In this document: positions 1-8,661 of the stretch, piece after piece
Numbering within the stretch: the first letter of the stretch is position 1
Layout: every line of letters starts with the position of its first letter
NCBI RefSeq assembly: GCF_000332995.1
Contig: NZ_BANS01000008.1
Location: 1-64,000, forward strand
Direction: 5' to 3'
Source: Gordonia amicalis NBRC 100051 = JCM 11271
Lineage (GTDB): Bacteria; Actinomycetota; Actinomycetes; Mycobacteriales; Mycobacteriaceae
Length of the DNA: 64,000 bases
Program-made: the position numbers and the translations under genes
The notes under the pieces: generated by a model
Told to the model about the DNA's origin: nothing
Database searches by the model: none
Seen by the model: only the letters and a program-made list of their open reading frames with translations

Positions 1-33
1 CTTGCGTGTCGGGCCTGTACTCCTAGGCGGAGC

Positions 34-151
34 GGGCTTCGACGCGGCGCCTCGCTTCGCTCGGTGCCGGCTCAGCCGGCGGGGGTGGTGGAGGGGGCTT
101 CGACGCGGCGCCTCGCTTCGCTCGGTGCCGGCTCAGCCGGCGGGGGTGGTG
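34..151. repeat. Two tandem 57-bp copies of a palindrome-containing repeat
   Basis: Positions 34-90 and 95-151 are near-identical direct copies separated by 4 bases. Each begins GGGCTTCGACGCGG, contains CTCGCTTCGCTCGG and ends with the palindrome GCCGGCTCAGCCGGC followed by a G-rich tail. The second copy runs into the 3' end of the XRE gene that ends at 133. Repeats of this style are familiar between genes in Gordonia and relatives, where they can form hairpins. A role as terminator or repetitive extragenic element is inferred. Confidence 0.75.
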
Positions 152-633
152 TCGGCGCTCTGGGCCTGCTCGTCACTCCCCGGTGCCTCGGCCTGCTTCG
201 CGAGAGCCTGCGCCTTCACCAGCTTGAGCAGGTCGATGAGCGCGTCGATCGTCGCTGGGCACAGTGACCCCAGATCGATACCGGCCAGGTGGCTGCCGGT
301 GACCTCGAGCATCTCGACATAGTTCTGCTGCTGTTTGACGCGCTCGAGATCCTCGTCGGGGTTGGAGAGGAAATAGGTGACGCTCACGTCGAACGCGCGT
401 GAGATGGCCTCGACGGTGCGGAACGACGGAGTACGTGCTTTGCCGGTGCGGAGCTGCGAGATGTACGCGTCCGACAGTGAGTAACCCAACCGGTTCGCCT
501 TCTCGGCGATCTTCTTGCCGGTGTAGCGGACCCCGTTCTCGTCACGGCTGTGCTCGAACAGGTAACCGATCTTGTCGGCGAAGCTCAGGTCGTCATCGGT
601 CGACGCCCCTTGCGGAGATCGTCCGGGGTTCAA
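133..633 (-). CDS. XRE-family helix-turn-helix regulator, EspR-like
   Basis: The protein has an N-terminal helix-turn-helix with the motif LSDAYISQLRTGKARTPS followed by FRTVEAISRAFDVSVTYF. This is the arrangement of the nucleoid-associated regulator EspR of M. tuberculosis, whose HTH also reads SAPYLSQLRSG. The C-terminal half has a helical segment that could dimerise and an acidic tail. The TTG at 633 is chosen because AGAGAAGG lies about 6 bases upstream. An ATG at 654 and a longer frame to 732 are alternatives, but a -10-like TAGGGT on the minus strand near 684-692 would leave the longest version outside the transcript. It is probably a DNA-binding regulator; its targets cannot be read from the sequence. 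Confidence 0.8.
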   Translation of the reverse strand: MNPGRSPQGASTDDDLSFADKIGYLFEHSRDENGVRYTGKKIAEKANRLGYSLSDAYISQLRTGKARTPSFRTVEAISRAFDVSVTYFLSNPDEDLERVKQQQNYVEMLEVTGSHLAGIDLGSLCPATIDALIDLLKLVKAQALAKQAEAPGSDEQAQSADTTPAG

Positions 634-767
634 CGGCGCCTTCTCTCGGATCATCCATCGTGGAGTCGATGATGAGAGGGACGTTACCCTACCCTTGGGT
701 ATGTTCTGGTGAGACCCTGAATCGCGTCTCACGATTTCGTATACGAACTCTGGCCCGACGACACGTG

Positions 768-983
768 TCAGAGTTCGTCGGCCTCGCCGCCGTTGGTGCC
801 GCGCGTGCGATTGTCCAGGTCACGGAGGAAATCGGGGTCGTCATCGGGGCCGACCGGCCCACGGGTGCGACGGCGGTGACCGCCGGAAGGGGAGGCCGTG
901 CCGCCGTCGGATTGCGGTCCGAACGCCCGCCACATCAGGAAACCGATGGCGAGCAAACCGAGAACGGCGAACAGATATGTCAT
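768..983 (-). CDS. Small single-pass membrane protein, hypothetical
   Basis: This 71-residue protein has one N-terminal hydrophobic segment (about residues 3-18, YLFAVLGLLAIGFLMW). A basic patch (GGHRRRTRG) and an acidic C-terminus (DDDPDFLRDLDN) follow, so the tail probably faces the cytoplasm. GAGGTTGTC precedes the ATG. It lies between the XRE regulator and the bldC-like gene, all on the minus strand. I do not recognise a named family. Confidence 0.65.
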   Translation of the reverse strand: MTYLFAVLGLLAIGFLMWRAFGPQSDGGTASPSGGHRRRTRGPVGPDDDPDFLRDLDNRTRGTNGGEADEL

Positions 984-1086
984 GACAACCTCCCGTCACC
1001 AGCGTACGTCAGTTCGCGCGGCGGCCGGTGAGGGTCGCTCGTTGGGTTGACCACCGGGTGGGCAGGGACTGTGGCGCCGGCCCGGA

Positions 1087-1308
1087 CTAGTGGGTGCGAC
1101 GATTGAGCAGCGCCACCACGTCCTCTTCGCGGAAGCGTCGGTGGCCGCCCGGGGTGCGGATGGAGCCGAGGATGCCCGAGCTGGCCCAGCGTGCGACTGT
1201 CTTGGGATTGACGTTGAACATCGCGGCCACCTGACCCGGGGTCAGGGTGTGCTGGCTGGCGAGTCCCGGGGTGATGTAGGTGGACGCGGTTGTTTCGATG
1301 CTGGTCAC
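1087..1308 (-). CDS. bldC: BldC-like MerR-type DNA-binding protein
   Basis: This 73-residue protein is a single winged-HTH domain: LTPGQVAAMFNVNPKTVARW followed by ASSGILGSIRTPGGHRRF. It matches the Streptomyces developmental regulator BldC (68 residues), which binds DNA as head-to-tail oligomers. The GTG at 1308 is preceded by AGGGGGAAAC, a strong ribosome binding site. The frame is open upstream to 1539, but that extension has poor coding character. In non-sporulating Mycobacteriales the function of BldC homologues is less clear; a transcription-factor role is secure. Confidence 0.92.
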   Translation of the reverse strand: MTSIETTASTYITPGLASQHTLTPGQVAAMFNVNPKTVARWASSGILGSIRTPGGHRRFREEDVVALLNRRTH

Positions 1309-1483
1309 GTTTCCCCCTGAAACGATGGTGCCCTGTCGGTGCGCCGCGGTTTGGCGAATCGGCCCGGCACTTGATGGACGCGTACTCCATGAATACACGC
1401 AAATCGCCCAGGTACTCGAACCGTCAGTGGCAGGTAAAGAGCGGGCAAAGGCCCACGACCTGCAGGTCATCAGAGGGCGACAA

Positions 1484-1496
1484 GTATCCTGTGGGG
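1484..1496 (+). promoter_or_regulatory. Candidate -10 box of a leaderless transcript
   Basis: TATCCT at 1484-1489 lies 7 bases before the GTG at 1497, and no ribosome binding site lies between them. This is the classic layout of leaderless actinobacterial mRNAs, whose transcript begins at or next to the start codon. No clear -35 box is seen. Confidence 0.5.
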
Positions 1497-1823
1497 GTGA
1501 GTGAAGCGCAAGACCCTGCCCCCGATACCCCTCAGCCAAGCGGTCGTCCCGCCACCCTGGCGCTTGCCCTGTTCGGCTACACCGTCGCGCGCATGTTGCT
1601 CGTCGTCGTGATCGCGGCCGTCATCCTCTTCGGCGGAAAGCTCGTGGGCGTCGATGTGCCGTTCCTCGTCGCCGCCGTCTTCGGCGTGCTGATCGCGCTC
1701 CCGCTGGGCATGTACCTGTTCAAGTCGCTCCGCCTGAAGGTCAACAGCGAGATCTCGGCGATCGAGGCCGATCGTCGGGCACGCCACGACGACCTCCAGT
1801 CGCGGCTGCGCGGGGACAAGTGA
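1497..1823 (+). CDS. DUF4229 family membrane protein
   Basis: The 108-residue protein has a proline-rich N-terminus, two hydrophobic segments (about residues 20-45 and 52-75) and a charged, helical C-terminal tail ([18 protein letters not shown]). This is the size and layout of actinobacterial DUF4229 proteins. The GTG at 1497 is chosen because a -10-like TATCCT ends 7 bases upstream, indicating a leaderless start; upstream codons lack coding character. In M. tuberculosis and relatives a protein of this type sits beside menaquinone genes. The function is unknown. Confidence 0.8.
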   Translation: MSEAQDPAPDTPQPSGRPATLALALFGYTVARMLLVVVIAAVILFGGKLVGVDVPFLVAAVFGVLIALPLGMYLFKSLRLKVNSEISAIEADRRARHDDLQSRLRGDK

Positions 1824-1848
1824 GGTCGCCGGCCAAAGGGACGCTCGC

Positions 1849-2970
1849 GTGAGGCCGACGCGGGTCGTCGACCATCGGGAAGACCGCGACTGGGCGCAGA
1901 ACGCGGTGCGGCTCATCGAGGCCGACGCCCGCCGAAGTGCCGACACGCACCTGCTGCGGGTCCCACTGCCGGCGTGGTCACGATGGTCCGGACCCGACGG
2001 TGAGGCCGGCGTCGACCTGTACCTGAAGGACGAGTCGACGCATCCGACCGGATCGCTCAAGCACCGCCTGGCGCGGTCGCTGTTCCTCTACGCGATCTGC
2101 AACGGCTGGGTCACCGAGGGCACGCCCGTGATCGAGGCGTCGTCGGGCTCGACGGCGGTGAGCGAGGCCTACTTCGCGGAGCTGATCGGGGTGCCGTTCA
2201 TCGCGGTGATGACGTCGAGTACGTCGCCGGCGAAGACCGCGCTGATCGAACGACACGGTGGCCGATGCCATTTCGTCGAGCGCCCGGGTGAGGTCTACAC
2301 CGAGGCGTTGCGTCTCGAGCGCGAGCTGGGCGGACACTTCATCGACCAGTTCACGATGGCCGAACGTGCCACCGACTGGCGTGGGAACAACAACATCGCC
2401 GAGTCGATCTTCGCGCAGATGGCCGACGAGGAGCACCCCATCCCGACCTGGATCGTCGTGGGTGCCGGTACCGGCGGCACGTCGGCGACGCTCGGACGCT
2501 ACGTGCGGTACCGGCGGCACGACACCTGGCTCGCGGTTGTCGACCCGGAGAACTCGGTGTTTCTGCCGGCGTACGAGACCGGCGACGGAACGCTGACCGG
2601 CGAGGTGGGTTCGCGGATCGAGGGGATCGGCCGTCCGCGTGTCGAGCCGTCGTTCATCTCGCAGGTGATCGACCGGATGATCGGTGTCCCCGACGAGGCC
2701 TCCATCGCCACCGCGCACCGGGTGTCGGACATGCTGGGTCGCCGCGTCGGCGGATCCACCGGCACCAACATGTGGGGTGCGTTCTCGCTTGTCGCGGAGA
2801 TGGCCGCCGAACGCCGGGCGGGCAGCGTCGTGACACTGCTGTGCGATCCGGGTGACCGCTACGCCAACACCTACTTCGACGAGAACTGGCTCGCCGCACA
2901 GTCTTTCGATCTCGACCCGGCGAACGCGATCCTCGACGAGTTCTTCGCGACCGGTCGCTGGACGGCCTGA
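1849..2970 (+). CDS. cds1: PLP-dependent cysteine desulfhydrase, Cds1-like
   Basis: This 373-residue fold-type II PLP enzyme resembles M. tuberculosis Rv3684 (Cds1), which degrades L-cysteine to hydrogen sulfide, pyruvate and ammonia. The PLP lysine is K71 in TGSLKHRLA. The [10 protein letters not shown] loop binds substrate and the glycine-rich [12 protein letters not shown] (about residue 205) holds the PLP phosphate. It is probably cytosolic and may help sulfur and redox balance. The GTG at 1849 has AAAGGGA 8 bases upstream. It starts 25 bases after the DUF4229 gene and may share its transcript. A plain cysteine synthase is the alternative, but overall similarity favours Cds1. Confidence 0.87.
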   Translation: MRPTRVVDHREDRDWAQNAVRLIEADARRSADTHLLRVPLPAWSRWSGPDGEAGVDLYLKDESTHPTGSLKHRLARSLFLYAICNGWVTEGTPVIEASSGSTAVSEAYFAELIGVPFIAVMTSSTSPAKTALIERHGGRCHFVERPGEVYTEALRLERELGGHFIDQFTMAERATDWRGNNNIAESIFAQMADEEHPIPTWIVVGAGTGGTSATLGRYVRYRRHDTWLAVVDPENSVFLPAYETGDGTLTGEVGSRIEGIGRPRVEPSFISQVIDRMIGVPDEASIATAHRVSDMLGRRVGGSTGTNMWGAFSLVAEMAAERRAGSVVTLLCDPGDRYANTYFDENWLAAQSFDLDPANAILDEFFATGRWTA

Positions 2971-2996
2971 TCCTTAGGCCGTACTAACTCGGTGGG

Positions 2997-3009
2997 CTAC
3001 CATCCGGGG
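2997..3009 (+). promoter_or_regulatory. Candidate -10 box of a leaderless transcript for the ABC operon
   Basis: TACCAT lies at 2997-3002 and is followed after 7 bases by the GTG at 3010. No ribosome binding site precedes that codon, so the ABC transporter operon is probably transcribed from here as leaderless mRNA. The box also argues against the in-frame GTG at 2992. Confidence 0.45.
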
Positions 3010-3702
3010 GTGCCGACCGAAACCGTGCGTCCACTCGTCGAGGCCGTCGACCTGGTGCGTGAGTACCAGATGGGTGAGGAACGTGTCCGCGCCCTCGACG
3101 GACTGAATCTGAACATCGACGGAGGGCAGTTCGCGTCCATCGTCGGCCCCTCCGGCGCGGGCAAGTCCACGCTGCTGCACATCCTCGGCGCTCTCGACAC
3201 GCCGACATCGGGCCGGATTTCCATCGACGGAGTCGATCTCGTCTCACTCGACGACACCGCCGCGTCGGCCTTCCGGCGTCATCGCGTCGGATTCGTCTTC
3301 CAGTTCTTCAATCTCGTCCCGACCATGTCGGCGTGGGAGAACGTCGCGCTGCCGCGACTGCTCGACAACCAGTCGCTGCGCAAGGCGAAGCCGCGCGCCG
3401 TCGAACTCCTCGAGCAGGTCGGACTCGGCGACCGGGTCGACCATCGGCCGTCGGAGTTGTCGGGCGGACAGATGCAGCGCGTCGCCACCGCGCGGTCGCT
3501 CATCATGGACCCGACGATCCTGCTCGCCGACGAACCCACCGGAAACCTCGACTCCAAGACCGGGGAATCGGTGCTGCAGTTGCTCGCCGACGTCGCGCAC
3601 GCCGCGCCGGACCGCCTGGTGGTCATGGTGACCCATGACCCGAAGGCGGCCGCGTTCGCCGACACCACGATCACGGTGCGCGACGGAAAGATCGCGGAGT
3701 GA
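3010..3702 (+). CDS. ABC transporter ATP-binding protein, MacB/LolD type
   Basis: All ABC motifs are present: Walker A GPSGAGKST, signature LSGGQMQRVATA, Walker B ILLADEPTGNLD and the H-loop VTHD. Together with the FtsX-type permease encoded immediately downstream, this is the LolCDE/MacB class of ATPases that drive mechanotransmission rather than classical substrate passage. The two genes overlap by 4 bases (GTGA), so they are translationally coupled. The GTG at 3010 is preferred to 2992 because of the leaderless-type -10 box. The substrate is unknown; in Gram-positive bacteria such systems often handle antimicrobial peptides or cell-envelope lipoproteins. Confidence 0.93.
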   Translation: MPTETVRPLVEAVDLVREYQMGEERVRALDGLNLNIDGGQFASIVGPSGAGKSTLLHILGALDTPTSGRISIDGVDLVSLDDTAASAFRRHRVGFVFQFFNLVPTMSAWENVALPRLLDNQSLRKAKPRAVELLEQVGLGDRVDHRPSELSGGQMQRVATARSLIMDPTILLADEPTGNLDSKTGESVLQLLADVAHAAPDRLVVMVTHDPKAAAFADTTITVRDGKIAE

Positions 3703-6266
3703 GCGACACCCCGCCGGTTGGGCAGCCGCGGCGTGTCGAAGCCCTTCTCGCCGGCTTCACCCGTATCCGCTTGCTCAACATTCGGGAGATCCGCACCCAC
3801 CGGCTGCGGTTGTTCACCTCGCTCGCGGTGGTGATCGTCTCGTCGGCCCTGCTCGTAGCGGTCCTGGGGACCTTCGGTTCGACGTCGGAGTCGGTGCGCG
3901 CGTTCAACAATGCGATCTCCGGTTCGGCCGATCTCGAGGTCGCCGCGATCGCCGACAGCGGCGTCGACCAGTCGCTGGCCGGTCAGATCCGCCGCGAGGT
4001 CGACGGTGCGAAGGCCGTCGTCCCGATGATCCGCGGGTCGGTCGTGGTCGATGATTCGTCGATACCGCTCATCGGCTCGGATCAGCGGGTGACCTCGCTG
4101 TCGGGGAGTCTGCGTTCCGCCGTCCAACAGGAGAACTCCGGCACGATCGACTTCGACCGGCTGCGATCCGGGGTGTTCGTCGGACCGGGACTCGGTCTCG
4201 AGGCCGGTCAGAAGCTGACCGTCAACGGCGTCGACGTCGAGGTCCTGGAAGTAATCGACAACGAGCAGGCGGCCGGACTCAACAACGGCCGCTTCATGTT
4301 CGCCTACCTCGACCTCGCGCAGCGACTCGTCGGTCTGGAGGGTCGGCTCGATTCGATCCTCATCGTCACCGAGCCGGGGATCGACGTCGGATCGGTGCGA
4401 TCGCAGGTCGAGGAGATCGTCGGCGGCCGCGCGGTGGTGGTCGATCCGGACTTCCGCGCCAAGCAGGCCGAGGTCGCCAGCTCGGTGACGCGCGATGCGA
4501 CTCTCCTGGTCTCGCTGGTCTCGCTGGTGATCGCCGCGTTCCTGGTCTTCAACACGATGAACATGGCGGTGGCGTCGCGGCGCGGTTCGCTGGCGATGAT
4601 CCGGGCATTGGGCGCCAAGCGATCCCACCTGGTCGGCGACATGCTGGGCGAGGCCGCGCTGATGGGTCTGGTCGGCGGCGTCGTCGGTGTCCCGTTCGGA
4701 ATCCTCGCCGGCCGCGCCGTGATCGCGAGCCTGCCCGATCCGCCGCCCGACACCGTGGGCACGGTCATCAACTATCACCTGCCGTCGTATGCGCCGGTGG
4801 TCGCGGTCCTCGCGTGTGTGATCGCCTGTGTCGCAGCCACATCGCTGGCGGCGCGGTCGGTGTTCGCGGTGTCGCCGGTGGAGGCGATGGCGCCCGTCGA
4901 GGTGTCCGACGCGTCGAAGCGTCGCGGGCCGGTGGTCGTGATCACCGCGATCCTGGGTGTTGCGGGGGTGATCGCGTCCTGGGTCATCGTGGCGACGGTG
5001 CCCGGCCGGCCCGCGATCCTCGCCGGCGTCGTGTTTCTCGTCGGCTCACTGCTCGTGTGCTTCGCGCTGTCGAATCCGTTGACGTGGCTCGTGGTTCGAG
5101 TCGCACGCTGGTTCCGCGGGCCGGGGCAGCTGGCATCGGTGAACACCGAACGCGCGCCGCGTCGTGCGTGGGCGACGCTGATGACGGTCGCGGTGGCGAT
5201 CGCGGTGGGTATGGGAATATCCGGCGCGCTGGACAACCTCGTGTCGTCGATGTCGAAATCGCTGGAAGGCCTGGGAGATCCGGACTTCTACGTCTCGTCC
5301 TCGTCGGCGGCGAGTCTGCCGCTCGGCCCGATCTTGCCTCCGTCGATCCGCGGCGAGGTCGCGAAAGTGCCGGGCGTCACCGAGGTCGTCGGTGGCCAGT
5401 GGGCGGCGGTCAACATCGGCGAGAGTCGCGCGAATGTGCAGGGGCTGGAGCCCGGGTCGCGGGCGCCGTTCATGCGGAAGGCGACGCCGGAGGCGGTGGC
5501 GCAGGTGCTCGCCGGTGACGGCATCCTGTTGTCGAATGTGCTTGCGCGCGTGCTCGATGTCGGTACCGGTGACACCGTGACGCTGGCGACGCCGACCGGG
5601 CCGCATGACGTGGTCGTCCGCGACACCGTCGACTACGTGTCCGTGGACTCCGGGGTGGCCGCCCTGTCGCAGCGACAGCTCGGGGAGTGGTTCGGTCGCG
5701 AAGGCGACACGTATCTGCAGGTGATCACCGCGCCCGACGCCGATCCGGAGCAGGTGCAGAAGTCCCTCGAGGCGCTCGTCGCCGATGTGCCGACGACCGG
5801 CAACAAACCGATCAGCGTCTACACCGGTGCCGAAGCGCTCGCCGCGACCCAGGCGACGGTCCAGCAGGCGGGTTCGTTCACGGTGGCCATCCAGTGGATC
5901 GTGGCCGGTGCCGCGGCCATCGCGTTGCTGAACACGCTGCTGCTGTCGGTCATCGAGCGTCGTCGTGAACTCGGGGTGCTGCGCGCGATGGGTGCATCCC
6001 GGAAGTTCATCTCACGCATGGTGCTCGCCGAGGCCGCCGCGGTCGCGGTGGTGGGCGCGCTGGTCGGCGTGATCCTCGGTGCGATGATGCACCTGCTGAG
6101 CGACCGAATCCTCAGCGTGACAACATCGTTGACCGTGATCTACTCGCCGCGTCCGTCGGCGGCGTTGTTCGTCGGGATCGCGGTGGCGTTGTGCCTGGTG
6201 GGTGCGTTCCTGCCGGCAGTGCGTGCGGCGCGGATGAACATCAGCGAGTCGATTCTGAACGAGTAG
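3699..6266 (+). CDS. FtsX-like ABC permease with two FtsX domains
   Basis: This 855-residue protein has an N-terminal transmembrane helix (about residues 38-58), a large extracytoplasmic MacB-like domain (60-265), an FtsX-type membrane block (270-400), further helices (about 410-470), a second helix plus extracytoplasmic domain (490-730) and a final FtsX block (735-850). The internal duplication is typical of single-chain actinobacterial permeases that pair with one ATPase. ELGVLRAMGASRKFI is the coupling-helix motif. It overlaps the ATPase gene by 4 bases. A 16-bp perfect hairpin 25 bases after the stop is the likely terminator. Confidence 0.92.
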   Translation: MSDTPPVGQPRRVEALLAGFTRIRLLNIREIRTHRLRLFTSLAVVIVSSALLVAVLGTFGSTSESVRAFNNAISGSADLEVAAIADSGVDQSLAGQIRREVDGAKAVVPMIRGSVVVDDSSIPLIGSDQRVTSLSGSLRSAVQQENSGTIDFDRLRSGVFVGPGLGLEAGQKLTVNGVDVEVLEVIDNEQAAGLNNGRFMFAYLDLAQRLVGLEGRLDSILIVTEPGIDVGSVRSQVEEIVGGRAVVVDPDFRAKQAEVASSVTRDATLLVSLVSLVIAAFLVFNTMNMAVASRRGSLAMIRALGAKRSHLVGDMLGEAALMGLVGGVVGVPFGILAGRAVIASLPDPPPDTVGTVINYHLPSYAPVVAVLACVIACVAATSLAARSVFAVSPVEAMAPVEVSDASKRRGPVVVITAILGVAGVIASWVIVATVPGRPAILAGVVFLVGSLLVCFALSNPLTWLVVRVARWFRGPGQLASVNTERAPRRAWATLMTVAVAIAVGMGISGALDNLVSSMSKSLEGLGDPDFYVSSSSAASLPLGPILPPSIRGEVAKVPGVTEVVGGQWAAVNIGESRANVQGLEPGSRAPFMRKATPEAVAQVLAGDGILLSNVLARVLDVGTGDTVTLATPTGPHDVVVRDTVDYVSVDSGVAALSQRQLGEWFGREGDTYLQVITAPDADPEQVQKSLEALVADVPTTGNKPISVYTGAEALAATQATVQQAGSFTVAIQWIVAGAAAIALLNTLLLSVIERRRELGVLRAMGASRKFISRMVLAEAAAVAVVGALVGVILGAMMHLLSDRILSVTTSLTVIYSPRPSAALFVGIAVALCLVGAFLPAVRAARMNISESILNE

Positions 6267-6290
6267 CGGCGGTACCCCTCCCGATTTCTC

Positions 6291-6327
6291 GAGGCAGTTT
6301 GATCCGGCAGGCGGATCAAACTGCCTC
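6291..6327. terminator. Perfect 16-bp stem-loop downstream of the ABC permease gene
   Basis: GAGGCAGTTTGATCCG (6291-6306) pairs perfectly with 6312-6327 across a 5-base loop GCAGG. No T-run follows, so it would act as an actinobacterial intrinsic-type or RNA-stabilising hairpin. The sequence is symmetrical and could act in both directions. Confidence 0.75.
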
Positions 6328-6358
6328 AATGTTTCGGGGGGGGTGACACCCGCATCGC

Positions 6359-6405
6359 GTCAACAATTCTTGACGAATAGCACGGTGTCAACATAACCTG
6401 ACACC
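6359..6405 (+). promoter_or_regulatory. Promoter with overlapping inverted repeats before the HTH/Clp-N operon
   Basis: TTGACG (6370-6375) and TAACCT (6394-6399) are -35 and -10 boxes with 18-bp spacing. The ATG at 6406 lies 6 bases after the -10, so the message is probably leaderless. GTCAA-N6-TTGAC (6359-6374) overlaps the -35 box, and GTGTCA-N8-TGACAC (6385-6404) overlaps the -10. These look like operator sites, perhaps for the small HTH protein encoded immediately downstream. Confidence 0.65.
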
Positions 6406-6702
6406 ATGCACGACGACCAGAAGACCGAGACGCCGGACCGCGCCCAGGGCGCTGACCTCGCAGGAGATGCCGCGAGCAGCGACCCGGCGAAGGGCCTGGC
6501 GGCGGTGCGGGCCCTGCGCACGCTGGCCGACCGGCTCGAAGAAGTGCAGGTCGCCAATGCTCGCGCCAACGGCTGGAGCTGGCAGTCGATCGCAGAAGTA
6601 CTGCAGATCAGCCGGCAGGCCGTGCATCAGAAGCACTCGCAACGTGAGGTCCGCGAGAACGGGCCTGAAGGAGAGAACAATGTTCGAACGAATCACTCGT
6701 GA
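6406..6702 (+). CDS. Small helix-turn-helix protein paired with a Clp-N protein
   Basis: This 98-residue protein has a C-terminal HTH: ANARANGWSWQSIAEVLQIS followed by RQAVHQKH, similar to sigma-factor region 4 or transposase-type HTHs. A predicted amphipathic helix (VRALRTLADRLEEVQ) precedes it. Small HTH proteins of this kind are commonly found next to Clp N-terminal-domain proteins in actinobacteria. Its 3' end overlaps the next gene by 23 bases, showing tight coupling. Palindromes over its own promoter suggest autoregulation, which is an inference. No ribosome binding site is needed because the transcript looks leaderless. Confidence 0.82.
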   Translation: MHDDQKTETPDRAQGADLAGDAASSDPAKGLAAVRALRTLADRLEEVQVANARANGWSWQSIAEVLQISRQAVHQKHSQREVRENGPEGENNVRTNHS

Positions 6703-7564
6703 CGACAAGATGCTGCTGGCTTTCGCCACGCAGGAGGCCGCCGACCTCGGACATCGGCGGCTGGGCAACGACCATCTGATGCTGGGCATGCTCTGCAATG
6801 CCCGGAGTCCGCTGTTCACCATCCTGGCCGATCAGGGACTCACCCTGGCATCGGCGCGGGAGGTGGTGCGCAAGTATCACGACGAGCACGCCGACACGAC
6901 GGACGCCGACGAGGAGTCGGCCCGTCAACGGTATGAGGAAGACCGAGAAGCCCTGCGCAGCATCGGGATCGACCTCGACAAGGTACGCGAGGCGGTCCGC
7001 GGACGCTTCGGTGAGGACGTGTCCGAGGGCTGGGGTGACCGCCCCGGACGCAGCGCCGGTCGCAAGGGGCGTCCCGACGGAGGTCGTGGACGGGGCCGAG
7101 GACATGGCCGCCGGCACGGACACGGTCATGGTCATGGTCCGCACCGTGCTCGAGGACCCCGCCCCGATTGCGGCCCAGAAGGTTTCGGCCCAGAAGGTTT
7201 CGGTGGTTTCGGACCCGAGGGTCCGGGTGGATTCGGACCCGGCGGCTTCGGTCCGGGTCCGTTCGGAACCGGCGGACCGTTCGCCGGTGACGAGGGCCCC
7301 TGGGAGCCCGGTCGTGGACGCCGCGGACCGCGCGGACGGGGTAGCCGCCCGCGGTTCGCCTCGGAAACCCGCGCGGTGTTCTCCCGGGCGGTCGAGATCG
7401 CCCGCGAACGCGGAGACCGTCACCTCCGCGGCGAGTACCTGCTGCTCGGCATCATCGACACCGCCGACGACGCGTCGCGGGCGCTGATCGAATCGGCTAC
7501 CACCGCAGACGAACTCAAGGCCGCCGTGTGGGCGAGCCTGCCCGAGGTCGACGCCGAGGTCTGA
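6680..7564 (+). CDS. Clp N-terminal-domain protein with a His/Gly-rich linker
   Basis: This 294-residue protein begins with a Clp-N repeat (MLLAFATQEAADLGHRRLGN, then a second helical segment with ASAREVVRKY) and ends with another (FSRAVEIARERGDRHLRGEY, then LLLGIIDTADDASRALIE). Between them, about residues 115-235, is a low-complexity linker: first basic and histidine-rich (HGRRHGHGHGHGPH), then glycine/phenylalanine-rich repeats of the GPEGFG type. No AAA+ ATPase domain is present, so it is not a Clp unfoldase. It may bind substrates or degrons as an adaptor, and the histidines could bind metal. The ATG at 6680 has AAGGAGAG upstream. Function is inferred. Confidence 0.85.
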   Translation: MFERITRDDKMLLAFATQEAADLGHRRLGNDHLMLGMLCNARSPLFTILADQGLTLASAREVVRKYHDEHADTTDADEESARQRYEEDREALRSIGIDLDKVREAVRGRFGEDVSEGWGDRPGRSAGRKGRPDGGRGRGRGHGRRHGHGHGHGPHRARGPRPDCGPEGFGPEGFGGFGPEGPGGFGPGGFGPGPFGTGGPFAGDEGPWEPGRGRRGPRGRGSRPRFASETRAVFSRAVEIARERGDRHLRGEYLLLGIIDTADDASRALIESATTADELKAAVWASLPEVDAEV

Positions 7565-7594
7565 GCCCCGGACACGAAACACCATGACGACAAA

Positions 7595-7627
7595 GCCCGC
7601 CTCTGAGAACAGAATTCGGGGGCGGGC
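7595..7627. terminator. Bidirectional hairpin between convergent genes
   Basis: GCCCGCC (7595-7601) pairs with GGCGGGC (7621-7627) across a 19-base loop. It lies between the 3' ends of the Clp-N gene (plus) and menA (minus), where a two-way terminator is expected. Confidence 0.6.
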
Positions 7628-7643
7628 CCTGTCGCGAGGATCG

Positions 7644-8525
7644 TCAGGTCAGCGCCAACGCCACCGCGGTGACGACGGCCCAGCCGAGCATCGCCTTGCC
7701 GGTGGTCCCGATCGACGGGATGAGTCCCGGGCCCTGTGCGCCGGTGCGGACCGGCTTGTACGCCTGCCACAGCAGCGGGAACGTCAGCAGTCCGACGAGC
7801 GCCCACGGGGTCGCGAAGGCCAGCGCCGCGCTCATCATGAGCGGGGTCAGCAGCAGTACGGCGAACAGGGTTCGGGTGCGGGCGTCGCCGAGTCGGACGG
7901 CGAGGGTGATCTTGCCGCTCTCGGTGTCGGTGGGGATGTCGCGCAGGTTGTTGACGACCAGCACGCTGCTGGAGACCGCGCCGACGCCCACTGCGCAGGC
8001 CAGGCCGACGAGGTCGACCCGGTCCGACGTCACGAACTGCGTTCCGAGGACCGCGACCAGGCCGAAGAACACGAACACCGCGACCTCGCCCCAGCCGGCG
8101 TAACCGTAGGGTCGTTTGCCGCCGGTGTAGAACCAGGCACCCGCGATGCAGACCGCGCCCACCACGACCAGCCACCAGGCCGTCGCGATCGCCAGCACGA
8201 GACCGCACACCGCGCCGATACCGAAGCAGATGAACGCCGCCGCCTTCACCGAACCCGGTGACGCCAGACCCGCGCCGACGAGGCGCAACGGACCGACACG
8301 GTCGTCGTCGGTGCCGCGCACGCCGTCGGAGTAGTCGTTCGCGAAATTGACGCCGATGATGAACGCCACCGCCACGACCAGCGCGAGTACGGCCTTCCAC
8401 CACGAGATCCCGCCCCACCCCGAGGTGCCGTGCAGCGCCGCTCCGACACCGGCGACCACTGGGGCCACGGCGTTGGGGAGAGTCCGGGGGCGTGCGCCCT
8501 GAATCCACTGCGATGCGGTTGCCAC
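7644..8525 (-). CDS. menA: 1,4-dihydroxy-2-naphthoate polyprenyltransferase MenA
   Basis: This 293-residue UbiA-family membrane enzyme attaches a polyprenyl chain to 1,4-dihydroxy-2-naphthoate, giving demethylmenaquinone. The two aspartate-rich motifs that bind Mg-pyrophosphate are present: [17 protein letters not shown] near residue 60 and [14 protein letters not shown] near 185. About eight hydrophobic helices follow the usual UbiA spacing, and the N-terminal [17 protein letters not shown] is typical of MenA. The GTG at 8525 has AGGATC 6 bases upstream; the frame continues upstream but only with non-coding-like sequence. menE and menB are also in the window. Confidence 0.95.
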   Translation of the reverse strand: MATASQWIQGARPRTLPNAVAPVVAGVGAALHGTSGWGGISWWKAVLALVVAVAFIIGVNFANDYSDGVRGTDDDRVGPLRLVGAGLASPGSVKAAAFICFGIGAVCGLVLAIATAWWLVVVGAVCIAGAWFYTGGKRPYGYAGWGEVAVFVFFGLVAVLGTQFVTSDRVDLVGLACAVGVGAVSSSVLVVNNLRDIPTDTESGKITLAVRLGDARTRTLFAVLLLTPLMMSAALAFATPWALVGLLTFPLLWQAYKPVRTGAQGPGLIPSIGTTGKAMLGWAVVTAVALALT

Positions 8526-8564
8526 GGATCGATCCTGCCACGACCCCGGATGTCCGCCGCCAGG

Positions 8565-8603
8565 TGTCGCGGATCGTTGCACCGTCCGCCACGACACGCG
8601 ACA
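8565..8603. repeat. 39-bp palindromic repeat, copy 1
   Basis: The element begins TGTCGCG and ends CGCGACA, perfect 7-bp inverted ends, with an interior GGATCGTTGCACCG. A second 39-bp copy in the same orientation lies at 9545-9583 and agrees at 30 of 39 positions. The two copies bracket the DUF559 gene exactly. This one lies in the divergent region between menA and that gene, so it may also act as an operator. Confidence 0.7.
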
Positions 8604-8661
8604 TCTGGATTCGGCCGCACGCGGCCGGAACCGCATCGACCCGCGGATACGTCTGAAGAGG

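Noticed and set aside
34-151. CRISPR-like repeat
   Set aside because: Only two copies with a 4-base gap and no spacers; not a CRISPR array.
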